Translations under genes and position numbers: made by a program
The notes under the pieces: model-generated
What the model saw: only the letters and a program-made list of their open reading frames with translations
What the model was told of the DNA's origin: nothing
Databases searched by the model: none
Assembly: GCA_034769895.1 (NCBI GenBank)
Contig: JAWRYS010000684.1
Coordinates: 558,001-622,000 of the forward strand
Origin: Magicicada septendecula
Lineage: Eukaryota; Arthropoda; Insecta; Hemiptera; Cicadidae
Direction of reading: 5' to 3'
DNA: 64,000 nt
Shown here: in pieces, positions 1 to 14,193 of the stretch
How positions within the stretch are numbered: the first letter of the stretch is position 1
How the letters are laid out: each line of letters starts with the position of its first letter

Positions 1-3000
1 AAATTATATATATAGATCCCATTACATAAAAATTTTCTCATATTGAAATAGTTAAAAGGGGTTTTCTGTCAAACAAGGGATCAAATTGATCATGTAATTT
101 ACCTCGGATCCGAGTCTCTTTAAATCTAGTACAGACGTCTGAATTTTACTTTACTTATCAAAAGCTTGCATGATTACATGAACACCGTTTGAAGAATGGT
201 ATTATTTAGTTAAGGGATTAAAACTTATATCTCAAGATTAATGTTACAACGTATGATTTTTGAAATTACTGTTTACATTTATTTTTGTTTTACTTAAAGC
301 TTAGAGAAGATTATTGTCTTTTGAAAAGCCTCTGGCATGTATGAAAAGTTATATTTTAAATGTACATAATTCTCGGTAGGCAAGCCACCGAGTCACCTCT
401 TAAATACGCTTTTGCTGTCCGTGTCCTGGGGCGTGAATCTTCGGAACTCTGGTAGTCGGCGTAGTCATCCGGGTCGTGTTTCCGGTGAAAGTCTTCTAGG
501 TGTATTAATGAGGAGATGGATGTTATGCTGCGTGAAGTCGGGTTGATCCTCGGCGGTTCTGGTAAGTGTTGTATAGGTGGTAGTCGTCCGGATATGCAGT
601 TGAGCACGTCACATATTCACTGGTAGAGTAGTACTGGAGTTGGCATCTTCTTTCCTTTTTGTTTTTACATTACTATCTGAATTACATCACTCGAACAATA
701 TTCGAGAGATCGCCTTTTATATACTTGAGACATCACCTTATATACGAGTCCTTTTTTTTTCTTATAACCACATTTCTTTAACAAATTCCTCACTACATCT
801 TATATATAAATATAACTAGCTCTCCACGTTTTTAGTGGTAGCTAACACGCATTTAAAAAATTAAAACAAACATTTTTTTGAAGAGCCCTCGCTTGGAGGT
901 GTTTACAGTCTGAACGCCGCATCGTAACTCTTGCATTGCTACAACAGGTATATTGCAACGACGCGGAGTGAGTACTCCGCCATAATACAGTTCCAACTTT
1001 TTATTAAATATACATTCTTATAGTCAGACAAAATAAACTATCTAGACTTATCTTGTTTACAGGGATTATTATAACTCCTACTTGTGGCTTTAAATTATTA
1101 ATTATTTACATTACGATTTTCAGATATTTCTAAGTTACAGCCGGTTCGCTATGCACGTTTTGTCCGGAATTGGCAGGTCAACGCATGATAATTTACTAAA
1201 GGGTTAACTGTATTATTCTCAACTTTTTATATTACGATTTTTTTATTACTTATTTAGTTAGATTTTCTTAATTTAATTCTCATAACTATTATGAGTTAGT
1301 TCAGGGGTATTTGGTTTAATCGTGCGATTTAAAGTACTTCCTTGCTTTCCATTTTTTTTTAATATTTTTATTATTAATATTTTTTTATTACCATTTAAAT
1401 CGTCACATACTCCGCCGCTTAAAATCGACATGGGGAATTTTAATAAGGAAAATTCGAAAGTGGGGTACTGGGAGCATGCTTGCCGTTACTGTGTGAAGTT
1501 AAATTTAGTACACAATTTGTTTTCTCTATCTCTCTTGAAATTTATTTATTTCTTGTCTTGTTCTCATTCGTGAAATTCCCTTTATCTCGTTTCTTAATAC
1601 GCTAACTTAGATTTTAATTCTTAATACTAATTTCCGTAACTCACAATATCGTGGCCCGACTGACATCGGCTTACTCTAACTACATCAGTTAGCTTTCAGC
1701 ACTCTCTAATGATTACCTTAGCACACTCTAACTATATCAGTTAGCTTTCTGCACCATCATTACCCTTTTCAGTCGGCGCCGTTGTGACTATGTTACGTTA
1801 CATATATAATTCTTAATTACCTCTAATATAACCTAAAGCGGATCCCATACTCCACTTTAGTTTATTTCTAATCCTAATTTCTTACGCTACTGAGAGAAGC
1901 GGAATTTCACGAAGATAATTTTTATTTACTTTTAACTACCATCAGTTACAAACTATGCGAGGGGACACACTTTAAACCGGTGCATTGTATTATACACGCG
2001 GTGGTTTACTTCGCTACCAGTTCATAACAATAGGGGGAGGGTGGCTGCTTACTACATTTCTCAACACGCTTTATTGTTCTCGAACAGGCCACGACCGGGT
2101 GTTTACACTATTCAACTATACTTTTATTATTATTTTCTTTTTGGTCTCTTTCTAAGAAACTTACCTTTTTCTTTATTTATTTATTATTTACTTTGGGGGA
2201 GATTTAAGAAACTTACTTAGAATTATTTCCTATTGAATTACCATATTTATTTAGGACACTTTATTTACTTAGTTTTCAGTTTAGGTCAGTTTAAAAGTTT
2301 AATGTTTTGGGGCATGGGGTTTAACACTTTATCTAACAATGGAGGGTTAACTAAGTCATTTATTTATTTGAAATTTAAGTCACTATAAATACTTGCTCTA
2401 CTACACTATACACAATTATTGCCTACACGTTTTAGTACCTGGCAAACCATTAGCATGAGTAGTAAGAGAATTACCTCTCTTCTAAGAGAAAGACAAAAAT
2501 TCCACACAGACGTTATTGTAATGTCAACGATCAGCTGTTCGCTGGAATGTAGGTCACAGTAATTTTCTTCAAACAATGGCATACTTGTTGTATGCGTGGG
2601 AACACGAGAAACACACTTGGGTGTTGTTCTATATAACAATAGCTCACGGCTATCTTTATCGACCGGTTTCAACTGGGGAAGCCAGTTTCAACAAGGGGTG
2701 AGTCCGATGCAATGATACACCCTTCACAAGTTACAGCCCGTAATAAGCTGAGTTTAGTTATTAATTGTCTTACGTTCTAATTTTAATTTTTGTATTTTTT
2801 TTTTTTTTTTAGTAACAAAATTAAGTTACGAATTTATTTACACGTAATTAACCTGGTCTACTTTAGTCAAGAGTTTATATGTTTCACCGTGACGACAGAC
2901 ATACAATGCAGGCATATTCAGGAAACTACAGGTCTTGAATTGTCGCAATATAAACCTGTTAAAGACTGAACAGTTTGACAAGCACTAAAATTCATGTACG

Positions 3001-3547
3001 TACTTGCATTGGTGTAATACAATGATAGTTTGTATTATTTTGCGTATCTTAATTAACTTATACGCAAGTTCGTCCGTAATCTTATACAAAATAAATTCAC
3101 AATGGTCAATTAATATAGTGTAATAATCTAGTAATGGTAGCGACAGTATTAACCGCTAATACATGAAATACATTATGTAATTTAATATTAACATGAAATA
3201 CATTAACTGAGTGCATAGATCGGCAGAGAGTTGTCTATTTTATTTTACTACGTAACAATTATTTTACACGCGCAACTTTATACGTCACGATGCTTACAAA
3301 CCTTTTTTTTTTAACATTAGCAGAGTGGCGCAACTTTATAACGTTCCGGGCTACGTTATAAATCCAGGGAACCCGATATAATCGACGCTAGCCAATTATA
3401 CAGGCTGCCTACGTTGTAACAAATTGAAAATCAACACAACACATAGAAAAATAATATTTACTCTAATTATTAGGACACAAGGGAAGGTATTTTCACTGAT
3501 TTATGCACTTACTTCAATCTGTAATAAGATGACATCTCTTTATTAAC
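1..3547 (+). repeat. Unit 1, A-type 5' half, partner of unit 3 in its 3' half
   Basis: A-type at the start, in the GC-rich block and at the T-run near 750, but with a B-like C at about 329. Private changes include a C in TAGTACAGACG near 130, ATAATACAG near 997, GCACGTTTTGTCC near 1155 and GAGCATGC near 1493. The 66-codon ORF is broken by a TAA at its seventh codon. That stop, the GGAACACGAG variant near 2609 and the TTTTTGTA before a 16-T run are shared only with unit 3. The last 150 bases are B-like, matching the B-like start of unit 2. Confidence 0.97.
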
Positions 3548-6500
3548 AAATTATATATATAGAACCCATTACATAAAAATTTTCTCATATTGAAATAGTT
3601 AAAAGGGGTTTTCTGTCAAACAAGGGATCAAATTGATCATGTAATTTACCTCGGATCCGAGTCTCTTTAAATCTAGTAAAGACGTCTGAATTTTACTTTA
3701 CTTATCAAAAGCTTGCATGATTACATGAACACCGTTTGAAGAATGGTATTATTTAGTTAAGGGATTAAAACTTATATCTCAAGATTAATGTTACAACGTA
3801 TGATTTTAGAAATTACTGTTTACATTTATTTTTGTTTTACTTAAAGCTTAGAGAAGATTATTGTCTTTTGAAAAGCCTCTGGCATGTATGAAAAGTTATA
3901 TTTTAAATGTACATAATTCTCGGTAGGCAAGCCACCGAGTCACCTCTTAAATACGCTTTTGCTGTCCGTGTCCTGAGGCGTGAATCTTCGGAACTCTGGT
4001 AGTCGGGGTAGTCATCCGGGTCGTGTTTCCGGTGAAAGTCTTCTAGGTGTATTAATAAGGAGATGGATGTTATGCTGCGTGAAGTCAGGTTGATCCTCGG
4101 CGGTTCTGGTAAGTGTTATATAGGTGGTAGTCGTCCGGATATGCAGTTGAGCACGTCACATATTCACTGGTAGAGTAGTACTGGAGTTGGCATCTTCTTT
4201 CCTTTTTGTTTTTACATTACTATCTGAATTACATCACTCGAACAATATTCGAGAGATCGTCTTTTAATTAACTTGAGACATCACCTTATATACGAATTAT
4301 TTTTTTTTTCTTATAACCACATTTCTTTAACAAATTCCTCACTACATCTTATATATAAATATAACTAGCTCTCCACGTTTTTAGTGGTAGCTAACACGCA
4401 TTTAAAAACTTAAAACAAACATTTTTTTGAAGAGCCCTCGCTTGGAGGTGTTTACAGTCTGAACGCCGCATCGTAACTCTTGCATTGCTACAACAGGTAG
4501 ATTGCAACGACGCGGAGTGAGTACTCCGCCATAATATAGTTACAACATTTTTTTAAATATACATTCTTATAGTCAGACAAAATAAACTATCTAGACTGAT
4601 CTTGTTTACAGGGATTATTATAACTCCTACTTGTGTCTTTAAATTATTAATTATTTACATTACGATTTTCAGATATTTCTAAGTTACAGCCGGCTCGCTA
4701 TGCACGTTGTGTCCGGAATTGGCAGGTCAACGCATGATAATTTACTAAAGGGTTAACTGTATTATTCTCAACTTTTTACATTACGATTTTTTTTATTACT
4801 TATTTAGTTAGATTTTCTTAATTTAATTCTCATAACTATTATGAGTTAGTTCAGGGGTATTTTGTATAATCGTGCGATTTAAAGTACTTCCTTGCTTTCC
4901 ATTTTTTTTAATATTTTTATTATTAATATATGTTTTATTACCATTTAAATCGTCACATACTCCGCCGCTTAAAATCGACATGGGGAAATTTTAATAAGGA
5001 AAATTCGAAAGTGGGGTACTGGGAGTATGCTTGCCGTTACTGTGTGAAGTTAAATTTAGTACACGATTTGTTTTCTCTATCTCTCTTGAAATTTATTTAT
5101 TTCTTGTCTTGTTCTCATTCGTGAAATTCCCTTTATATCGTTTCTTAATACGCTAACTTAGATTTTAATTCTTAATACTAATTTCCGTAACTCACAATAT
5201 CGTGGCCCGACTGACATCGGCTTACTCTAACTACATCAGTTAGCTGTCAGCACTCTCTAATGATTACCTTCCCACACTCTAACTATATCAGTTAGCTTTC
5301 TGCATCATCATTACCCTTTTCAGTCGGCGCCGTTGTGACTATGATACGTTACTAATATAATTCTTAATTACCTCTAATATAACCTAAAGCGAATCGCATA
5401 CTCCACTTTAGATTATTTCTAATCCTAATTTCTTACGCTACTGAGAGAAGCGGAATTTCACGAACATAATTTTTATTTACTTTTAACTACCATCAGTTAC
5501 AAACTATGCGAGGGGACACACTTTACACAGGTGCATTGTATTATACACGCGGTGGTTTACTTCGCTACCAGTTCATAACAATAGGGGGAGGGTGGCTGCT
5601 TACTACATTTCTCAACACGGTTTATTGTTCTCGAACAGGCCACGACCGGGTGTTTACACTATTCAACTATACTTTTATTATTATTTTCTTCTTGGTCTCT
5701 TTCTAAGAAACTTACCTTTTTCTTTATTTATTTATTATTTACTTTGGGGGAGATTTAAGAAACTTACTTAGAATTATTTCCTATTGAATTACCATATTTA
5801 TTTAGGACACTTTATTTACTTAGTTTTCAGTTTAGGTCAGTTTAAAAGTTTAATGTTTTGGGGCATGGGGTTTAACACTTTATCTAACAATGGAGGGTTA
5901 ACTAAGTCATTTATTTATTTGAAATTTAAGTCACTATAAATACTTGCTCTACTACACTATACACAATTATTGCCTTAACGTTTTAGTACCTGGCAAACCA
6001 TTAGCATGAGTAGTAAGAGAATTACCTCTCTTCTAAGAGAAAGACAAAAATTCCACACAGACGTTATTGTAATGTCAACGATCAGCTGTTCGCTGGAATG
6101 TAGGTCACAGTAATTTTCTTCAAACAATGGCATACTTGTTGTATGCGTGGGATCGCGAGAAACACACTTGGGTGTTGTTCTATATAACAATAGCTCACGG
6201 CTATCTTTATCGACCTGTTTCAACTGGGGAAGCCAGTTCCAACAAGGGGTGAGTCCGATGCAATGATACACCCTTTACAAGTTACAGCCCGTAATAAGCT
6301 GAGTTTAGTTATTAATTGTCTTACGTTCAAATTTTAATTTCTGTAATTTTTTTTTTAGTAACAAAATTAATTTACGATTTTATTTACACGTAGTTAACCT
6401 GGTCTACTTTAGTCAAGAGTTTATATGTTTCACCGTGACGACAGACATACAATGCAGGCATATTCAGGAAACTACAGGTCTTGAATTGTCGCAATATAAA

Positions 6501-7092
6501 CCTGTTAAAGACTGAACAGTTTGACAAGCACTAAAATTCATGTACGTACTTGCATTGGTGTAATACAATGATAGTTTGTATTATTTTGCGTATCTTAATT
6601 AAATTATACGCAAGTTCGTCCGTAATCTTATACAAAATAAATTCACAATGGTCAATTAATATAGTGTAATAATCTAGTAATGGTAGCGACAGTATTAACC
6701 GCTAATACATGAAATACATTATGTAAATTAATATTAACATGAAATACATTAACTGAGTGCATAGATCGGCAGAGAGTTATCTATTTTATTTTACTACGTA
6801 ACAATTATATTACACGCGCAACTTTATACACACGATGCTTACAAACCTTTTTTTTTTAACTTTAGCAGAGTGGCGCAACTTTATAACGTTCCGGGCTACG
6901 TTATAAATCCAGGGAACCCGATATAATCGACGCTAGCCATTTATACAGGCTGCCTACGTTGTAACAAACTGAAAATCAACACAACACATAGAACAATAAT
7001 ATTTACTCTAATTATTAGGACACAAGGGAAGGTATTTTCAAGGATTTATGCACTCACTTCAATCTGTAATAAGATGACATCTCTTTATTAAC
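3548..7092 (+). repeat. Unit 2, B-type start then a divergent third lineage
   Basis: B-type from its start through about 4590. From about 4597 to 6850 it carries roughly 34 substitutions or small indels that I see in no other copy, making this the most divergent stretch in the window. Examples are an extra A in GGGGAAATTTT near 4983, AGCGAATCGC near 5390 (which removes a BamHI site present in the other copies), GGGATCGCG near 6151, and a poly-T run of only 10. It shares CTTGTGTC and GGCTCGC near 4633 and 4691 with unit 3 only. Its last 150 bases are A-like, matching the A-like start of unit 3. Confidence 0.97.
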
Positions 7093-10000
7093 AAATTATA
7101 TATATAGATCCCATTACATAAAAATTTTCTCATATTGAAATAGTTAAAAGGGGTTTTCTGTCAAACAAGGGATCAAATTGATCATGTAATTTACCTCGGA
7201 TCCGAGTCTCTTTAAATCTAGTAAAGACGTCTGAATTTTACTTTACTTATCAAAAGCTTGCATGATTACATGAACACCGTTTGAAGAATGGTATTATTTA
7301 GTTAAGGGATTAAAACTTATATCTCAAGATTAATGTTACAACGTATGATTTTTGAAATTACTGTTTACATTTATTTTTGTTTTACTTAAAGCTTAGAGAA
7401 GATTATTGTCTTTTGAAAAGTCTCTGGCATGTATGAAAAGTTATATTTTAAATGTACATAATTCTCGGTAGGCAAGCCACCGAGTCACCTCTTAAATACG
7501 CTTTTGCTGTCCGTGTCCTGAGGCGTGAATCTTCGGAACTCTGGTAGTCGGGGTAGTCATCCGGGTCGTGTTTCCGGTGAAAGTCTTCTAGGTGTATTAA
7601 TAAGGAGATGGATGTTATGCTGCGTGAAGTCAGGTTGATCCTCGGCGGTTCTGGTAAGTGTTATATAGGTGGTAGTCGTCCGGATATGCAGTTGAGCACG
7701 TCACATATTCACTGGTAGAGTAGTACTGGAGTTGGCATCTTCTTTCCTTTTTGTTTTTACATTACTATCTGAATTACATCACTCGAACAATATTCGAGAG
7801 ATCGTCTTTTAATTAACTTGAGACATCACCTTATATACGAATTATTATTTTTTTTTTATAACCACATTTCTTTAACAAATTCCTCACTACATCTTATATA
7901 TAAATATAACTAGCTCTCCACGTTTTTAGTGGTAGCTAACACGCATTTAAAAACTTAAAACAAACATTTTTTTGAAGAGCCCTCGCTTGGAGGTGTTTAC
8001 AGTCTGAACGCCGCATCGTAACTCTTGCATTGCTACAACAGGTAGATTGCAACGACGCGGAGTGAGTACTCCGCCATAATATAGTTACAACATTTTTTTA
8101 AATATACATTCTTATAGTCAGACAAAACAAACTATCTAGACTTATCTTGTTTACAGGGATTATTATAACTCCTACTTGTGTCTTTAAATTATTAATTATT
8201 TACATTACGATTTTCAGATATTTCTAAGTTACAGCCGGCTCGCTATGCACGTTGTGTCCGGAATTGGCAGGTCAACGCATGATAATTTACTAAAGGGTTA
8301 ACTGTATTATTCTCAACTTTTTATATTACGATTTTTTTATTACTTATTTAGTTAGATTTTCTTAATTTAATTCTCATAACTATTATGAGTTAGTTCAGGG
8401 GTATTTGGTTTAATCGTGCGATTTAAAGTACTTCCTTGCTTTCCATTTTTTTTAAATATTTTTATTATTAATATTTTTTTATTACCATTTAAATCGTCAC
8501 ATACTCCGCCGCTTAAAATCGACATGGGGAATTTTAATAAGGAAAATTCGAAAGTGGGGTACTGGGAGTATGCTTGCCGTTACTGTGTGAAGTTAAATTT
8601 AGTACACAATTTGTTTTCTCTATCTCTCTTGAAATTTATTTATTTCTTGTCTTGTTCTCATTCGTGAAATTCCCTTTATCTCGTTTCTTAATACGCTAAC
8701 TTAGATTTTAATTCTTAATACTAATTTCCGTAACTCACAATATCGTGGCCCGACTGACATCGGCTTACTCTAACTACATCAGTTAGCTTTCAGCACTCTC
8801 TAATGATTACCTTGGCACACTCTAACTATATCAGTTAGCTTTCTGCACCATCATTACCCTTTTCAGTCGGCGCCGTTGTGACTATGTTACGTTACATATA
8901 TAATTCTTAATTACCTCTAATATAACCTAAAGCGGATCCCATACTCCACTTTAGTTTATTTCTAATCCTAATTTCTTACGCTACTGAGAGAAGCGGAATT
9001 TCACGAAGATAATTTTTATTTACTTTTAACTACCATCAGTTACAAACTATGCGAGGGGACACACTTTAAACCGGTGCATTGTATTATACACGCGGTGGTT
9101 TACTTCGCTACCAGTTCATAACAATAGGGGGAGGGTGGCTGCTTACTACATTTCTCAACACGCTTTATTGTTCTCGAACAGGCCACGACCGGGTGTTTAC
9201 ACTATTCAACTATACTTTTATTATTATTTTCTTTTTGGTCTCTTTCTAAGAAACTTACCTTTTTCTTTATTTATTTATTATTTACTTTGGGGGAGATTTA
9301 AGAAACTTACTTAGAATTATTTCCTATTGAATTACCATATTTATTTAGGACACTTTATTTACTTAGTTTTCAGTTTAGGTCAGTTTAAAAGTTTAATGTT
9401 TTGGGGCATGGGGTTTAACACTTTATCTAACAATGGAGGGTTAACTAAGTCATTTATTTATTTGAAATTTAAGTCACTATAAATACTTGCTCTACTACAC
9501 TATACACAATTATTGCCTACACGTTTTAGTACCTGGCAAACCATTAGCATGTGTAGTAAGAGAATTACCTCTCTTCTAAGAGAAAGACAAAAATTCCACA
9601 CAGACGTTATTGTAATGTCAACGATCAGCTGTTCGCTGGAATGTAGGTCACAGTAATTTTCTTCAAACAATGGCATACTTGTTGTATGCGTGGGAACACG
9701 AGAAACACACTTGGGTGTTGTTCTATATAACAATAGCTCACGGCTATCTTTATCAACCGGTTTCAACTGGGGAAGCCAGTTTCAACAAGGGGTGAGTCCG
9801 ATGCAATGATACACCCTTCACAAGTTACAGCCCGTAATAAGCTGAGTTTAGTTATTAATTGTCTTACGTTCTAATTTTAATTTTTGTATTTTTTTTTTTT
9901 TTTTAGTAACAAAATTAAGTTACGAATTTATTTACACGTAATTAACCTGGTCTACTTTAGTCAAGAGTTTATATGTTTCACCGTGACGACAGACATACAA

Positions 10001-10641
10001 TGCAGGCATATTCAGGAAACTACAGGTCTTGAATTGTCGCAATATAAACCTGTTAAAGACTGAACAGTTTGACAAGCACTAAAATTCATGTACGTACTTG
10101 CATTGGTGTAATACAATGATAGTTTGTATTATTTTGCGTATCTTAATTAACTTATACGCAAGTTCGTCCGTAATCTTATACAAAATAAATTCACAATGGT
10201 CAATTAATATAGTGTAATAATCTAGTAATGGTAGCGACAGTATTAACCGCTAATACATGAAATACATTATGTAATTTAATATTAACATGAAATACATTAA
10301 CTGAGTGCATAGATCGGCAGAGAGTTGTCTATTTTATTTTACTACGTAACAATTATTTTACACGCGCAACTTTATACGTCACGATGCTTACAAACCTTTT
10401 TTTTTTAACTTTAGCAGAGTGGCGCAACTTTATAACGTTCCGGGCTACGTTATAAATCCAGGGAACCCGATATAATCGACGCTAGCCAATTATACAGGCT
10501 GCCTACGTTGTAACAAATTGAAAATCAACACAACACATAGAAAAATAATATTTACTCTAATTATTAGGACACAAGGGAAGGTATTTTCACTGATTTATGC
10601 ACTCACTTCAATCTGTAATAAGATGACATCTCTTTATTAAC
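7093..10641 (+). repeat. Unit 3, A-to-B switch before the GC-rich block
   Basis: A-type for the first 330 bases (GATCCC near the start, TTTTTGAAA, AAAGTCTCTGG), then B-type from the GC-rich block on, so a family switch lies between about 7420 and 7520. The 3' half carries the same TAA in the 66-codon ORF, GGAACACGAG and TTTTTGTA variants as unit 1. Private changes include ACAAAACAAAC near 8125, TAAATATT near 8455, CATGTGTAG near 9549 and ATCAACCGG near 9754. Confidence 0.97.
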
Positions 10642-13600
10642 AAATTATATATATAGAACCCATTACATAAAAATTTTCTCATATTGAAATAGTTAAAAGG
10701 GGTTTTCTGTCAAACAAGGGATCAAATTGATCATGTAATTTACCTCGGATCCGAGTCTCTTTAAATCTAGTAAAGACGTCTGAATTTTACTTTACTTATC
10801 AAAAGCTTGCATGATTACATGAACACCGTTTGAAGAATGGTATTATTTAGTTAAGGGATTAAAACTTATATCTCAAGATTAATGTTACAACGTATGATTT
10901 TAGAAATTACTGTTTACATTTCTTTTTGTTTTACTTAAAGCTTAGAGAAGATTATTGTCTTTTGAAAAGCCTCTGGCATGTATGAAAAGTTATATTTTAA
11001 ATGTACATAATTCTCGGTAGGCAAGCCACCGAGTCACCTCTTAAATACGCTTTTGCTGTCCGTGTCCTGAGGCGTGAATCTTCGGAACTCTGGTAGTCGG
11101 GGTAGTCATCCGGGTCGTGTTTCCGGTGAAAGTCTTCTAGGTGTATTAATAAGGAGATGGATGTTATGCTGCGTGAAGTCAGGTTGATCCTCGGCGGTTC
11201 TGGTAAGTGTTATATAGGTGGTAGTCGTCCGGATATGCAGTTGAGCACGTCACATATTCACTGGTAGAGTAGTACTGGAGTTGGCATCTTCTTTCCTTTT
11301 TGTTTTTACATTACTATCTGAATTACATCACTCGAACAATATTCGAGAGATCGTCTTTTAATTAACTTGAGACATCACCTTATATACGAATTATTTTTTT
11401 TTTCTTATAACCACATTTCTTTAACAAATTCCTCACTACATCTTATATATAAATATAACTAGCTCTCCACGTTTTTAGTGGTAGCTAACACGCATTTAAA
11501 AACTTAAAACAAACATTTTTTTGAAGAGCCCTCGCTTGGAGGTGTTTACAGTCTGAACGCCGCATCGTAACTCTTGCATTGCTACAACAGGTAGATTGCA
11601 ACGACGCGGAGTGAGTACTCCGCCATAATATAGTTACAACATTTTTTTAAATATACATTCTTATAGTCAGACAAAATAAACTATCTAGACTTATCTTGTT
11701 TACAGGGATTATTATAACTACTACTTGTGGCTTTAAATTATTAATTATTTACATTACGATTTTCAGATATTTCTAAGTTACAGCCGGTTCGCTAAGCACG
11801 TTGTGTCCGGAATTGGCAGGTCAACGCATGATAATTTACTAAAGGGTTAACTGTATTATTCTCAACTTTTTATATTACGATTTTTTTATTACTTATTTAG
11901 TTAGATTTTCTTAATTTAATTCTCATAACTATTATGAGTTAGTTCAGGGGTATTTGGTTTAATCGTGCGATTTAAAGTACTTCCTTGCTTTCCATTTTTT
12001 TTTAATATTTTCATTATTAATATTTTTTTTATTACCATTTAAATCGTCACATACTCCGCCGCTTAAAATCGACATGGGGAATTTTAATAAGGAAAATTCG
12101 AAAGTGGGGTACTGGGAGTATGCTTGCCGTTACTGTGTGAAGTTAAATTTAGTACACAATTTGTTTTCTCTATCTCTCTTGAAATTTATTTATTTCTTGT
12201 CTTGTTCTCATTCGTGAAATTCCCTTTATCTCGTTTCTTAATACGCTAACTTAGATTTTAATTCTTAATACTAATTTCCGTAACTCACAATATCGTGGCC
12301 CGAATGACATCGGCTTACTCTAACTACATCAGTTAGCTTTCAGCACTCTCTAATGATTACCTTGGCACACTCTAACTATATCAGTTAGCTTTCTGCACCA
12401 TCATTACCCTTTTCAGTCGGCGCCGTTGTGACTATGTTACTTTACATATATAATTCTTAATTACCTCTAATATAACCTAAAGCGGATCCCATACTCCACT
12501 TTAGTTTATTTCTAATCCTAATTTCTTACGCTACTGAGAGAAGCGGAATTTCACGAAGATAATTTTTATTTACTTTTAACTACCATCAGTTACAAACTAT
12601 GCGAGGGGACACACTTTACACCGGTGCATTGTATTATACACGCGGTGGTTTACTTCGCTACCAGTTCATAACAATAGGGGGAGGGTGGCTGCTTACTACA
12701 TTTCTCAACACGCTTTATTGTTCTCGAACAGGCCACGACCGGGTGTTTACACTATTCAACTATACTTTTATTATTATTTTCTTTTTGGTCTCTTTCTAAG
12801 AAACTTACCTTTTTCTTTATTTATTTATTATTTACTTTGGGGGAGATTTAAGAAACTTACTTAGAATTATTTCCTATTGAATTACCATATTTATTTAGGA
12901 CACTTTATTTACTTAGTTTTCAGTTTAGGTCAGTTTTAAATTTTAATGTTTTGGGGCATGGGGTTTAACACTTTATCTAACAATGGAGGGTTAACTAAGT
13001 CATTTATTTATTTGAAATTTAAGTCACTATAAATACTTGCTCTACTACACTATACACAATTATTGCCTACACGTTTTAGTACCTGGCAAACCATTAGCAT
13101 GAGTAGTAAGAGAATTACCTCTCTTCTAAGAGAAAGACAAAAATTCCACACAGACGTTATTGTAATGTCAACGATCATCTGTTGGCTGGAATGTAGGTCA
13201 CAGTAATTTTCTTCAAACAATGGCATACTTGTTGTATGCGTGGGAACGCGAGAAACACACTTGGGTGTTGTTCTATATAACAATAGCTCACGGCTATCTT
13301 TATCGACCGGTTTCAACTGGGGAAGCCAGTTTCAACAAGGGGTGAGCCCGATGCAATGATACACCCTTCACAAGTTACAGCCCGTAATAAGCTGAGTTTA
13401 GTTATTAATTGTCTCACGTTCTAATTTTAATTTCTGTATTTTTTTTTTTTTTTTTAGTAACAAAATTAAGTTACGAATTTATTTACACGTAATTAACCTG
13501 GTCTACTTTAGTCAAGAGTTTATATGTTTCACCGTGACGACAGACATACAATGCAGGCATATTCAGGAAACTACAGGTCTTGAATTGTCGCAATATAAAC

Positions 13601-14193
13601 CTGTTAAAGACTGAACAGTTTGACAAGCACTAAAATTCATGTACGTACTTGCATTGGTGTAATACAATGATAGTTTGTATTAATTTGCGTATCTTAATTA
13701 ACTTATACGCAAGTTCGTCCGTAATCTTATACAAAATAAATTCACAATGGTCAATTAATATAGTGTAATAATCTAGTAATGGTAGCGACAGTATTAACCG
13801 CTAATACATGAAATACATTATGTAATTTAATATTAACATGAAATACATTAACTGAGTGCATAGATCGGCAGAGAGTTGTCTATTTTATTTTACTACGTAA
13901 CAATTATTTTACACGCGCAACTTTATACGTCACGATGCTTACAAACCTTTTTTTTTTTAACTTTAGCAGAGTGGCGCAACTTTATAACGTTCCGGGCTAC
14001 GTTATAAATCCAGGGAACCCGATATAATCGACACTAGCCATTTATACAGGCTGCCTACGTTGTAACAAACTGAAAATCAACACAACACATAGAACAATAA
14101 TATTTACTCTAATTATTAGGACACAAGGGAAGGTATTTTCAAGGATTTATGCACTCACTTCAATCTGTAATAAGATGACATCTCTTTATTAAC
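10642..14193 (+). repeat. Unit 4, B-type with the linked TTTTAAATTTT and ATCTGTTGGCT variants
   Basis: B-type through the GC-rich block. It is the first copy with ACTACTTGTGGC and CGCTAAGCACG near 11720 and 11792, the states found in all copies from unit 8 on. In its 3' half it carries two linked variants, TTTTAAATTTT near 12935 and ATCTGTTGGCT near 13177, found again only in units 11, 12 and 13 about 25 kb away. The CGAATGACAT change near 12302 recurs only in unit 18. The unit ends A-like (ACACTAGCCATTTA, CAAGGATTT), matching unit 5. Confidence 0.97.

Noticed and set aside
1113-1123. TTTTCAG motif as a nematode-type 3' splice site
   Set aside because: A seven-base match in T-rich DNA without exon, branch or partner donor. 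Unit 17 has lost it (CATATATT). Not enough to infer an intron or a nematode source.
1322-1573. Plus-strand ORF of 83 codons from a GTG (also seen in units 3, 6, 16 and 17; shortened in others)
   Set aside because: No ATG start, built largely from T runs giving F, I and L codons, and disrupted in most units by one-base changes in homopolymer length. The frame is not maintained, so it is not a gene.
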